From positions 1 through 8,702 of the forward strand of contig CAYUBS010000126.1 in the NCBI GenBank assembly GCA_964443145.1: a DNA stretch of 8,702 nucleotides, in the 5' to 3' direction. Shown here piece by piece: positions 1-7,189 of the stretch; positions within the stretch are counted from its first letter, which is position 1; every line of letters starts with the position of its first letter. Made by a program: the position numbers and the translations under genes. The stretch comes from JAHEFT01 sp964443145 (lineage in GTDB: Bacteria; Pseudomonadota; Gammaproteobacteria; Xanthomonadales; SZUA-36). The notes beneath the pieces are model-generated. The model did not search any database and was not told where the DNA came from. It worked only from the letters and a program-made list of their open reading frames with translations.

Positions 1-1
1 C

Positions 2-205
2 TCCGGTGATGCCTTCCTGGAACCCATCGCGGTATCCAGGAGCCTGGAGGAAGCCCTGCGCCTGCTGGAAGAAGACAACGACCTCAGCCAGGTGTTGGGT
101 AACCACTTTGTGAAGGCATATTGTGCGGTCAAGCGGGAGGAATTTGAGGCGTTCAATAAGGTGATCAGTTCGTGGGAGCGGGAATACTTACTCCTGAACG
201 TCTGA
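2..205 (+). CDS. C-terminal end of a glutamine-synthetase-family enzyme (partial, 5' end outside window)
   Basis: Reading from base 2, 67 codons stay open and end in TGA at 203-205. The translated tail contains SLEEAL, LGNHFVKAYCAVKREEFEAF and ends WEREYLLLNV. This resembles the C-terminal helices of class I glutamine synthetases and the related glutamate-amine ligases (PuuA/GlnT-like), where a 'bias toward L-G-x-x-F-V-x-x-Y-x-x-x-K-R-x-E' segment precedes a final W-E helix. Family members join ammonia or an amine to the gamma-carboxyl of glutamate using ATP, in the cytoplasm. The catalytic beta-grasp and ATP/glutamate motifs lie upstream of the window, so the subfamily (true glutamine synthetase or gamma-glutamyl-amine ligase) cannot be decided. 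The frame shows no disruption. It is 130 bases from the next gene, so it is probably not co-transcribed with it, although no clear terminator is visible between them. Confidence 0.75.
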   Translation, partial: SGDAFLEPIAVSRSLEEALRLLEEDNDLSQVLGNHFVKAYCAVKREEFEAFNKVISSWEREYLLLNV

Positions 206-243
206 AAGCCCGGAGTCCGTGTGCTGTGTTAAGCTGCCTCTCA

Positions 244-277
244 AGGCCAATTTGTTTAATTTTAATTAGAATCTTTT
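244..277 (+). promoter_or_regulatory. AT-rich promoter-like core upstream of the TonB receptor
   Basis: In the 130-base gap before the receptor gene, bases 251-277 contain only three G or C residues, in sharp contrast with the surrounding sequence. A possible -10 hexamer TAGAAT lies at 267-272. No convincing -35 hexamer sits 16-18 bases upstream, so an activator-dependent or weak promoter is possible. I searched this gap by eye for a Fur-box-like GATAAT repeat, which would suggest iron control, and did not find one. The call rests mainly on base composition. Confidence 0.25.
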
Positions 278-322
278 ACCATGCCAAAAGAGATGGGAAA
301 GCAGGCCTTGGACAACACAATT

Positions 323-329
323 GGGAGAG
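323..329 (+). promoter_or_regulatory. Ribosome binding site that fixes the GTG start of the TonB receptor
   Basis: GGGAGAG at 323-329 lies six bases upstream of GTG at 336, an ideal Shine-Dalgarno spacing. The longest open frame could begin at TTG 321, but that codon abuts this motif (its last G is the motif's first base) and has no ribosome binding site of its own. Starting at GTG also gives a clean signal peptide beginning MKIRNYYLF. GTG 336 is therefore preferred. Confidence 0.75.
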
Positions 330-335
330 CACACA

Positions 336-2828
336 GTGAAAATACGAAATTATTATTTGTTCGTTTTTATGGCAGCATTGTTACCACTACAGGTGGCCAC
401 TGCACAGGACAATGACGATGTACTTGAAGAGATTACCGTCACCGGCAGCCGGGCTTCATTCTCATCAGCACAGGATGCACCGGTTCCCATAACCGTACTG
501 AGCAATGAAATGCTGAGCAATACGGGTGCGACCGAGCTGGGACGCGCGATCCAGATGGCTGCACCTTCTTTCAACTTCTCAAGCTCATCAATCAGTGATG
601 GTACGGATGCATTGCGTCCGGCTACCTTGAGAGGCCTGGGCCCGGATCAGACCCTGGTCCTGATCAATGGAAAACGGCGCCATACGAGTGCCTTGATCCA
701 CGTGAATACTTCGGTGGGCCGCGGTACGGCAGGCACCGACATGAACGCCATACCAATCTCCGCCGTCAAACGGGTGGAAGTGTTGCGGGACGGCGCTGCC
801 GCTCAGTATGGCTCGGATGCCATTGCCGGCGTGATCAATATCATCCTCAAGGATTCCGATGTTGATGGCCTGGCCAGTGTGGAATATGGCTCAACTTTTG
901 ATGGCGATGGAGACACCGTGGTCGGCTTTGCCAACAAGGGATTTGCGCTGGGTTCAGACGGATTTCTCAACCTGACGTACGAATACCGTAACCGTGATGC
1001 AACCAATCGCGCCGGACTGGACGGTACCCGCCAGTACCCTTGCACAGACGGCACCGATATTGACTACGGTTGCTCGACCATCACCACGCTTGATCCGCGT
1101 GAAGAGACTTTTAATCGTCAGAGTTTCCGTATCGGTGACGCCGATTCAAAACAAAATGCCCTGGTCGCCAACATGGGCGTGGTTGCTGGCATGGGTGAGG
1201 TATACGGGTTCATAACGTATTCAGACCGTAAGGGCCAGTCCGGCGGCTTCACTCGTACAGCGAACAATGCAGGCGGAACGGTCCTGGATATTTATCCGGA
1301 CGGCTTCCTGCCCCTGATCAACTCCAAGATCAAGGACTTTAGTGCCTTCGGGGGCTACGATTGGTCAACAAACTCGGGCTGGGACTTTGATATCAGCGCG
1401 GGTTATGGCAAGAATACGTTCGAATTCATCATCAGCAATTCTCTTAACGCTTCCTTTGGCCCAGCCAGCCCGACCACGGCTAACGCAGGCAAACTGCAGC
1501 TGGATCAAACCACGATCAACTTCGATTCCAGCAAATTGTTCGATGGCGGAAATATTCCTGTCAACGTGGCCTGGGGTGGTGAATATCGCCAAGAGGGCTA
1601 CAAAATCAAACCCGGTGATCCTGTTTCATACGAGAACGGCGGGGCTCTCAATCCGGTCACCATGACGCCTTACTCTCCGGGATTCCAGGTCTTTAGGGGA
1701 TTTTCGCCAAATGAGCAAGTTAATGAGGATCGCCACAGCTGGGGTATTTATGCTGACCTGGAATCACAGATTACCGACAAATTCCTGTTGACAGGCGCAG
1801 TGCGATACGAAGACTGGAGTGATTTCGGCAGTACCTGGAACTGGAAAGTCAGTGGCCGTTATGACATCACTGAAACCTTCGCTCTGCGTGCCGCGGCCAA
1901 TACCGGTTTCCGGGCGCCAAGCATGCAACAGCAGTATTTCAACAGCATCAGTACTCAATTTGTTTCCGGACCGGGCGGCGACCTGGTTCCAGAGGAGCGC
2001 GGCACATTCCGAAATGACAGCGCCGTTGCTACAGCCCTTGGCATTCCGCAACTGCAGGAAGAGACCTCTGACAACTATTCCTTCGGTGTCATTTGGAATC
2101 CGACCGATACCGTCAACATCACGGTCGATTACTTCAGCATCAAGATCAAGGACCGCGTTGTCCTTTCCGGCGCGATCTCTGCAAGCAACCCCAACGTTCC
2201 AGAGGAGATCAGAGATGCTCTGCTGGATAACAACATTACCGCAGCACAGTTCTTCACCAATGCCGGCCAAACCAAGACAACCGGAGTCGAAGCCGTGCTG
2301 ACCTGGGCGAAGCCGCTGGATAACGGCGGTATGTTCACGCTGGACACCGCTGCAGCCTGGATCAGTACTGATGTTTCCGATAACGTCAACACTGACGGAT
2401 TACTGGAAGGGCTGGAAGATGTCATCTTCACTTCGCAGGATCGCTCGATCATTGAAGAATGGCAGCCCAAATCACGTGCCTTTGTAACCGGTACCTACTC
2501 CATCAACAACTGGGTTTTTCTGGCCCGCGTCAATTACTTTGGCACATACACAGTTGAAGAAGGCAATGGCGATCGCCAGAAATTTGGCTCCAAGGTCTTT
2601 CCGGACATCATGGCTGAATACATTTTTGGCGATTCGGGATTTTCCATACAGGGCGGCGCCAACAATCTGACTGATACCAAACCGGATAAAAACCTTATAG
2701 GCCAGTCGCGTGCCGGCTCGATCCCCGGGATTGTGGATTCACCGGGTGTCTTCACATATTCACGCCGCGCAGCGCCCTTCGGCTTCAACGGTGGTTACTG
2801 GTATTTGAGAGCCAACTACCGGTTCTGA
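336..2828 (+). CDS. TonB-dependent outer-membrane receptor
   Basis: This 830-residue protein imports a scarce substrate across the outer membrane using energy from TonB-ExbB-ExbD. Residues 1-23 form a signal peptide: KIR, then a hydrophobic core, then ATA before Q24. A TonB-box-like segment EEITVTGSR is at 31-39. The plug domain spans about 48-172, with RGLGPDQTLVLINGKR near 99-114 and VEVLRDGAAAQYGSDAIAG near 147-165. The rest is a beta-barrel that ends YLRANYRF, with the terminal aromatic residue recognised by the Bam machinery. There is no N-terminal STN signalling domain, so control by a FecI/FecR-type trans-envelope signal is not expected. The only two cysteines, C236 and C246, lie in an early barrel segment and may form a loop disulfide. 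The substrate is unknown. Barrel-only similarity in this family often covers siderophores, oligosaccharides and organic molecules. It is a single gene with a hairpin after it. Confidence 0.92.
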   Translation: MKIRNYYLFVFMAALLPLQVATAQDNDDVLEEITVTGSRASFSSAQDAPVPITVLSNEMLSNTGATELGRAIQMAAPSFNFSSSSISDGTDALRPATLRGLGPDQTLVLINGKRRHTSALIHVNTSVGRGTAGTDMNAIPISAVKRVEVLRDGAAAQYGSDAIAGVINIILKDSDVDGLASVEYGSTFDGDGDTVVGFANKGFALGSDGFLNLTYEYRNRDATNRAGLDGTRQYPCTDGTDIDYGCSTITTLDPREETFNRQSFRIGDADSKQNALVANMGVVAGMGEVYGFITYSDRKGQSGGFTRTANNAGGTVLDIYPDGFLPLINSKIKDFSAFGGYDWSTNSGWDFDISAGYGKNTFEFIISNSLNASFGPASPTTANAGKLQLDQTTINFDSSKLFDGGNIPVNVAWGGEYRQEGYKIKPGDPVSYENGGALNPVTMTPYSPGFQVFRGFSPNEQVNEDRHSWGIYADLESQITDKFLLTGAVRYEDWSDFGSTWNWKVSGRYDITETFALRAAANTGFRAPSMQQQYFNSISTQFVSGPGGDLVPEERGTFRNDSAVATALGIPQLQEETSDNYSFGVIWNPTDTVNITVDYFSIKIKDRVVLSGAISASNPNVPEEIRDALLDNNITAAQFFTNAGQTKTTGVEAVLTWAKPLDNGGMFTLDTAAAWISTDVSDNVNTDGLLEGLEDVIFTSQDRSIIEEWQPKSRAFVTGTYSINNWVFLARVNYFGTYTVEEGNGDRQKFGSKVFPDIMAEYIFGDSGFSIQGGANNLTDTKPDKNLIGQSRAGSIPGIVDSPGVFTYSRRAAPFGFNGGYWYLRANYRF

Positions 2829-2851
2829 CCGGCTTGCAGGCAAACAGATCA

Positions 2852-2875
2852 TTCGGCCCCGCTTGCGGGGCCGAA
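2852..2875 (+). terminator. GC-rich hairpin after the TonB receptor gene
   Basis: TTCGGCCCCG at 2852-2861 pairs perfectly over ten bases with CGGGGCCGAA at 2866-2875, around a CTTG tetraloop. It lies 23 bases after the receptor stop codon, which is the usual place for a transcription terminator. The following bases (ATCATTACGG) are not a continuous T tract, so it may terminate weakly or act as a 3'-end stabiliser of the mRNA. Confidence 0.6.
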
Positions 2876-2923
2876 ATCATTACGGCCTATGCGGTTTATA
2901 CGCCGCCACGAACCTCCAATGAC

Positions 2924-2950
2924 TTGACCTATCGCAACTGCCGTTTAACT
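2924..2950 (+). promoter_or_regulatory. Weak candidate promoter of the oxidoreductase operon
   Basis: TTGACC at 2924-2929 matches a sigma-70 -35 hexamer at five of six bases. The best downstream partner is TTAACT at 2945-2950, but the spacing is only 15 bases and the -10 match is poor (three of six). The position, about 50-80 bases before the first gene, is reasonable. The poor -10 fits either an activator-dependent promoter or a chance match. Confidence 0.22.
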
Positions 2951-2974
2951 GCCAAATGTTAACTTCAAGTTGCC
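2936..2974 (+). promoter_or_regulatory. Helically phased direct repeats, candidate operator of the operon
   Basis: AACTGCC occurs at 2936-2942 and again at 2947-2953, giving two identical 7-base units separated by four bases (11-base period). A further TGCC at 2971-2974 lies 21 bases after the TGCC of the second unit, again about two helical turns. The 7+4+7 layout is the geometry bound by tandem OmpR/PhoB-type response regulators. The actual regulator is not identifiable from this window. The element ends 27 bases before the first start codon of the operon. Confidence 0.35.
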
Positions 2975-3001
2975 TTAAACCCTCAATTTCAGGGACACGT
3001 T

Positions 3002-4006
3002 ATGAACGAATGTGTACTGCCTGATCCATCCGGGTTTTTTGAAATCCGGTTCGAGTCCATTGGTGGGCTCGGTGCTCATGCGGCTGGCCAGATTCTGGCT
3101 CGTGCCGCCGTACTCAAAATGAACCTCAACGGCTCTCATTTTTCTTCCTATGGTTCTGAGAAGAAGGGTTCCGTGGTGCGCTCCTACATCAGGCTGGGTG
3201 AAGCCAACAAGCCAATTCGCACCAGTGCGCCCATTGATGCGCCCGATGCTATCGTGGTCTTCCATGGTGCGCTGATGGAACAGGACATGACAATCGCGGG
3301 AATGAAAGGTTCCGGCACGCTGATCTTCAATGGCGCTGAAGACGAGGTTCCCGCAATACTCGAGAAGGTGCCTGAAGGCGTGAATTTGGTCCGGATCGAC
3401 GCCACCAATATTGCGATTGATGAGCTGTCGCGTCCGAATGCCGTGATGTTGGGAACACTGACGGCTACCATTCCGTTTCTGGACGCCACTATCGTTCTGA
3501 AAACCCTGACCGAGAAGTTCGCCAAGCGCAATCCACAGGCGGCGGCGGCCAACGAGCGTGCATTCAAGCGTGGCGCCAGCGAATACCAGGTGCTCGAAGG
3601 TGTGGGAAAGGGCAGTGGGGATCTCCCAGTCATGCGCTCGAGTCCTGTGCTGGGTTACGAAACGGCGCCGATTGGGGGTGTCATTCCCTATCCGGGTAAC
3701 ACGGTTTCCAATGATCTATCAGCGTCTCGTACCGGCTGGATGCCCCTGTTCACAGAGAAAGAATGTATCCATTGTGGACTGTGCGCGACGGTCTGTCCTG
3801 ACTTTTGCCTGGTCTGGACCCATGAAACAGACACTGGCGAAGCGCCAAAAATTCGACTCAAAGGCGTTGACTATCAGTACTGCAAAGGTTGCATGCGTTG
3901 TATCGAAACCTGCCCGACCGAGGCCATGACGCGCGTGACCGAGACATCGGGGCTGGCGAACCAGCTTCGGGTACCACTTTTTTCCCAGGGCGCCCCCACT
4001 AAATGA
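3002..4006 (+). CDS. 2-oxoacid:acceptor oxidoreductase, gamma subunit fused to a ferredoxin (delta) domain
   Basis: This 334-residue protein combines two parts of a CoA-dependent 2-oxoacid oxidoreductase. Residues 13-200 are the gamma domain: EIRFESIGGLGAHAAGQILA at 14-33, the YGSEKKGSVVRS stretch at 50-61, and a Rossmann-like PDAIVVF segment at 81-87. In relatives this domain takes part in CoA binding and subunit assembly. A linker of about 50 residues follows. Residues 250-310 form a bacterial-type ferredoxin with two complete CxxCxxCxxxC motifs, at C255/258/261/265 and C294/297/300/304, predicted to hold two [4Fe-4S] clusters that carry electrons out of the catalytic core. The gamma-delta order is the same as domains III and V of single-chain pyruvate:ferredoxin oxidoreductase. 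The ATG start has AGGGA at 2991-2995 with six bases of spacing. The next gene begins 21 bases after the stop, so translation and assembly are probably coordinated. The protein should be cytoplasmic. Confidence 0.9.
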   Translation: MNECVLPDPSGFFEIRFESIGGLGAHAAGQILARAAVLKMNLNGSHFSSYGSEKKGSVVRSYIRLGEANKPIRTSAPIDAPDAIVVFHGALMEQDMTIAGMKGSGTLIFNGAEDEVPAILEKVPEGVNLVRIDATNIAIDELSRPNAVMLGTLTATIPFLDATIVLKTLTEKFAKRNPQAAAANERAFKRGASEYQVLEGVGKGSGDLPVMRSSPVLGYETAPIGGVIPYPGNTVSNDLSASRTGWMPLFTEKECIHCGLCATVCPDFCLVWTHETDTGEAPKIRLKGVDYQYCKGCMRCIETCPTEAMTRVTETSGLANQLRVPLFSQGAPTK

Positions 4007-4027
4007 TGTAAATCTTCGGAGAATAAA

Positions 4028-6343
4028 ATGGCCACTGAACTCCATGCTGTCGTGCAAGATCCTGTCGAAACAGGGCATAGGGACGGAATTGTGCGTCAAT
4101 CGAGAGATTTCCTGAGCGGAAACGAGGCGGCAGCGAGGGCGGCACGGGATATTGGTTTTCACGTGATGGGTTATTTCCCGATCACACCATCCACCGAGGT
4201 TGCTGAAACCCTGTCAAAAATGCAGGCTAACGGCGAACACGATATCGTCATGATCCCGGCCGACGGTGAGCACGGTGCAGCGGGTATTTGTTACGGTGCA
4301 GCATTGGGTGGTGGACGTGTTCTGAACGCCACTTCATCTCAAGGATTATTGTACTCACTGGAACAACTTCCTGTTCAGTCCTCTACCCGGGTTCCGATGG
4401 TTCTGAACGTTGCAACCCGGGCCATTTCCGGCCCGCTGGATATCCGTTGCGATCATTCGGATATCTACTTTGCGCTGAACACCGGCTGGATCATCCTGCT
4501 GGCCCGCGAGCCACAGGCTGTGTACGACATGAACCTGGCAGCCATCCGGATTGGTGAGCAGGCTGATGTGCGTCTGCCCGTGTTGGTTGCCTACGACGGC
4601 TTTTTTACCAGCCATCAAAAACGGCGTGTCGAGCTGATCGAAGACAAAGAGGCGCTGAAGAATTTCCTTGGAACCCCGAATACGCCTTTTACGGCACTGG
4701 ATCCGAAGCATCCGGTTACGTTCGGTCCCTACATGAACGACCCCGACCTGATCAACAACAAGAAACAGCATTCGCTGGCGATGGAGGCTGCACGTCGCGT
4801 TATTCCCGAGGTCTTCGAGGAACTGGCAGAGCTGACCGGCCGGCATTATCCCGTTTTGGACGCTTACCGCATGGATGACGCGGATGTCGCCGTGGTGCTG
4901 TTGAATTCGGCCGCTGAGACTGCAAAAGAGGTGGCGGACCGCCTGCGCACCGAAGGCCGGAAGGCCGGTGTGTTGTCGCTCAACGTGTTGCGGCCTTTCC
5001 CAACGGAATTGATTCGCAAAGCGCTGTCTGACGTCAAGGCTGTGGTGGTTGGCGACCGCGCTGATTCCTACGGTGCCGACGGTGGCAACCTGTCACTGGA
5101 GCTGCGCGCCGCGATCCAGGTTGACCCGGACAACCATACGCGGGTGTTAACCCGTATCTATGGGCTGGGTGGTAAGGACTTTGACGACAGCGATGCAGAA
5201 GACTTTTTCAACCAGGCGCTGGAAACCATGGAGACCGGGCAGGTCAAAGAGGTCTTTGCCTATCACGGCACTTATGCCGGTGATCCTGAGAAGACGGTAG
5301 CTCCCGGACTGCCCCCGATTGAAAAGTCTGAGGTTACCCGCGGCATGGCCAAAGTGAAGGAGAACCTGGAGACGGGCAAGCTGGACGTTGAGCTGAAACC
5401 CCTGTGGGCCATGGCCGAAGTACCCAGCCGGATTGCTCCGGGGCACGGCGCCTGTCCGGGTTGCGGTGCGTTCCCGGTTCTGCACCAGATATTCAGCGTG
5501 CTGGAAGGCGATATCGTGGTGTTGTTCCAGACCGGTTGCGCGATGGTTGTCACCACCGGCTATCCCAAGACTGCGCATCGGATAACCTATGTTCATAACC
5601 TGTTCCAGAACGGGGCGGCGACACTGTCCGGCCTGGTCGAGATGTATCACGAGTTGATGCGGCGCGGTGAACTGCCCGATTCACCGGACATCACCTTCGT
5701 CATGGTCACCGGAGACGGGGGTATGGATATCGGGATGGGGGCAGCGTTGGGTGCGGCCCACCGTAACCACCACATGATGATTTTTGAGTATGACAACCAG
5801 GGCTATATGAACACCGGCGCCCAGCTCTCGTACTCAACGCCATTGGGTCACCGGACCTCAACCAGTGAGGTCGGGTCCAGCAGGAAAGGGAAGGCATCGC
5901 ACCACAAAGACACTGCACAGATTTTCGCAGCGGCTCATTTGCCATATGTATTTACGGCCAGTGAAGGCTATCCGGAAGACCTGATGCGCAAGGCTGCCAA
6001 GGCGCAGTGGTATGCGAAAAATGAAGGCATGACCTACGGCAAGATCCTGTCGTTCTGTCCGCTCAACTGGACCACCACCGATGATGCCGCGGAATCGGTA
6101 CTGCAGGTTGCGATCGATTCCTGCTTCTTCCCGATTTACGAGGTGGAGCGGGGCAAGACCCACATCACCTATGACCCCGAACTGCTGGGCCGGCGGCGCA
6201 GTATTACCGAGTGGCTTGGGCGCATGGGTAAGACCAAGCACCTGTTGGCGGAAGGAAATGAGCAGCGTCTGGCGTCAATTGAGGAAGAGGCCGAGCGGCG
6301 CTGGCGCCGAATCAAAGCCATGCACGAACATCCGGAGCTGTGA
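4028..6343 (+). CDS. 2-oxoacid:acceptor oxidoreductase, alpha-beta fusion (TPP catalytic subunit)
   Basis: This 771-residue protein is the catalytic core. It decarboxylates a 2-oxoacid on TPP and transfers the acyl group to CoA. Residues 28-265 are the alpha pyrimidine-binding domain, with YFPITPSTEVAE at 49-60, ATSSQGLLYSLE at 101-112, ATRAIS at 129-134 and YDGFFTSH at 189-196. Residues 285-380 are the alpha C-terminal domain (LNVLRPFP, then GDRADSYGADGGNLSLELR). From about 464 the beta subunit begins, with CPGCG at 476-480, QTGC at 501-504, the TPP/metal motif GDGGMDIGMG at 562-571 followed by YDNQGYMNTG at 588-597, and SFCPLNW near 675-681. C476, C479, C504 and C677 are the likely ligands of its [4Fe-4S] cluster. 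Each half has normal length for a separate subunit. The alpha half resembles pyruvate:ferredoxin oxidoreductase domain I, including an arginine (R131) in the TARAI-like motif, but substrate identity is inferred only. GGAG at 4018-4021 supports the ATG. Confidence 0.92.
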   Translation: MATELHAVVQDPVETGHRDGIVRQSRDFLSGNEAAARAARDIGFHVMGYFPITPSTEVAETLSKMQANGEHDIVMIPADGEHGAAGICYGAALGGGRVLNATSSQGLLYSLEQLPVQSSTRVPMVLNVATRAISGPLDIRCDHSDIYFALNTGWIILLAREPQAVYDMNLAAIRIGEQADVRLPVLVAYDGFFTSHQKRRVELIEDKEALKNFLGTPNTPFTALDPKHPVTFGPYMNDPDLINNKKQHSLAMEAARRVIPEVFEELAELTGRHYPVLDAYRMDDADVAVVLLNSAAETAKEVADRLRTEGRKAGVLSLNVLRPFPTELIRKALSDVKAVVVGDRADSYGADGGNLSLELRAAIQVDPDNHTRVLTRIYGLGGKDFDDSDAEDFFNQALETMETGQVKEVFAYHGTYAGDPEKTVAPGLPPIEKSEVTRGMAKVKENLETGKLDVELKPLWAMAEVPSRIAPGHGACPGCGAFPVLHQIFSVLEGDIVVLFQTGCAMVVTTGYPKTAHRITYVHNLFQNGAATLSGLVEMYHELMRRGELPDSPDITFVMVTGDGGMDIGMGAALGAAHRNHHMMIFEYDNQGYMNTGAQLSYSTPLGHRTSTSEVGSSRKGKASHHKDTAQIFAAAHLPYVFTASEGYPEDLMRKAAKAQWYAKNEGMTYGKILSFCPLNWTTTDDAAESVLQVAIDSCFFPIYEVERGKTHITYDPELLGRRRSITEWLGRMGKTKHLLAEGNEQRLASIEEEAERRWRRIKAMHEHPEL

Positions 6344-6346
6344 ACC

Positions 6347-7189
6347 ATGGTCAAAATCATTGAAAAACGTCCGCTTACGCCAATCACCAGCCTCTACCGC
6401 GTTGAAGCACCCCTGATCGCAAGAGCCGCCCGTGCGGGCCAGTTCGTCATTGTCCGGGTGCGCGAAGGCGGTGAACGTATTCCGCTTACCATCACCGATT
6501 ATGATCCCGAAAACGGTTTAATTACTATTGTCGTTCAGGAAGTCGGCGCCACCACCTGCAGACTGGGCGAACTCGAAGTGGGCGATGAGATTCTGGATAT
6601 GGTCGGCCCGCTTGGCGAAGCGCCGGATATCCCAACCGGCGGGCACATTGTGGGCGTGGGTGGCGGTTATGGCGCGGCTGCGATGTTGTGCCTGATGCGG
6701 GAACTCCGTGACCGTGGCGAGAACACCACCATCGTGATGGGCGCACGCGAAAAAGACCTGTTGATCCTGGCAGATGAGCTGGGTGAGATCTGCAACAACG
6801 TGGAAATCTGCACCGATGATGGCTCAGCCGGTTTTAAAGGTTTTGTCACCGAGCGTCTGCAGCAAATGATCGATGGCGACCCACCCGGGCGACCGGATTA
6901 TGTTATTTCCATCGGGCCGATGCCGATGATGCGGGCGGTCGAGAAGACAACCCGTGCCGCGGATATTGCAACCACGGCATCGCTGGATCCGCTGATGATC
7001 GATGGCACGGGGATGTGCGGCGGTTGTCGCGTCACTGTGGGTGGTGAAGTCCGGTTCGCCTGCGTTGACGGGCCATTTTTCGATGCCCACGAGGTCGACT
7101 TCGACGAAGCGGTCTCGCGCAGCAAGATGTATGTGAAAGAAGAGAGAAAAGCGGCCGCCTGCCAGCGGTCTGCCCATGGAGCAGCCTGA
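6347..7189 (+). CDS. NfnA/SudB/PyrK-like FAD and [2Fe-2S] oxidoreductase subunit
   Basis: This 280-residue protein belongs to the ferredoxin-NAD(P)H reductase superfamily of NfnA, the small subunit of sulfide dehydrogenase, and PyrK. Residues 1-95 form the FAD-binding barrel with RIPLTI at 44-49. The nucleotide-binding domain follows, with GVGGGYGAA at 103-111. Near the C terminus, DGTGMCGGCRVTV with FACVDGPFFDAHEVDFDE supplies D219, C224, C227 and C239. Nfn/sulfide dehydrogenase proteins use such an Asp-Cys3 set for one [2Fe-2S] cluster, whereas PyrK has four Cys, so the call is NfnA-like rather than PyrK. The glycine motif differs from the usual GGGVG-x-AP form: Y108 and AAAM replace V and AP. 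The predicted role is to exchange electrons between NAD(H) and the flavin/iron-sulfur chain of the next protein. The ATG follows the previous stop by three bases, with GGAG at 6334-6337. Confidence 0.88.
   Translation: MVKIIEKRPLTPITSLYRVEAPLIARAARAGQFVIVRVREGGERIPLTITDYDPENGLITIVVQEVGATTCRLGELEVGDEILDMVGPLGEAPDIPTGGHIVGVGGGYGAAAMLCLMRELRDRGENTTIVMGAREKDLLILADELGEICNNVEICTDDGSAGFKGFVTERLQQMIDGDPPGRPDYVISIGPMPMMRAVEKTTRAADIATTASLDPLMIDGTGMCGGCRVTVGGEVRFACVDGPFFDAHEVDFDEAVSRSKMYVKEERKAAACQRSAHGAA

Noticed and set aside
321..335. TTG 321 as start of the TonB receptor
   Set aside because: It abuts the ribosome binding motif, whose first base is the last G of this codon, and it has no motif of its own. 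GTG 336 gives proper spacing and a good signal peptide.
206..335. Fur box upstream of the TonB receptor
   Set aside because: The AT-rich stretch lacks recognisable GATAAT-type repeats, so iron regulation cannot be claimed.
281..415. A 44-codon open frame from ATG 281, overlapping the receptor start
   Set aside because: There is no ribosome binding site upstream (CTTTTACC), and it overlaps the receptor's signal-peptide coding region in another frame without recognisable protein features.
2881..2910. Second hairpin after the receptor (GCGG...CCGC)
   Set aside because: The stem is only four base pairs with an eight-base loop and no T tract, so it is likely chance.
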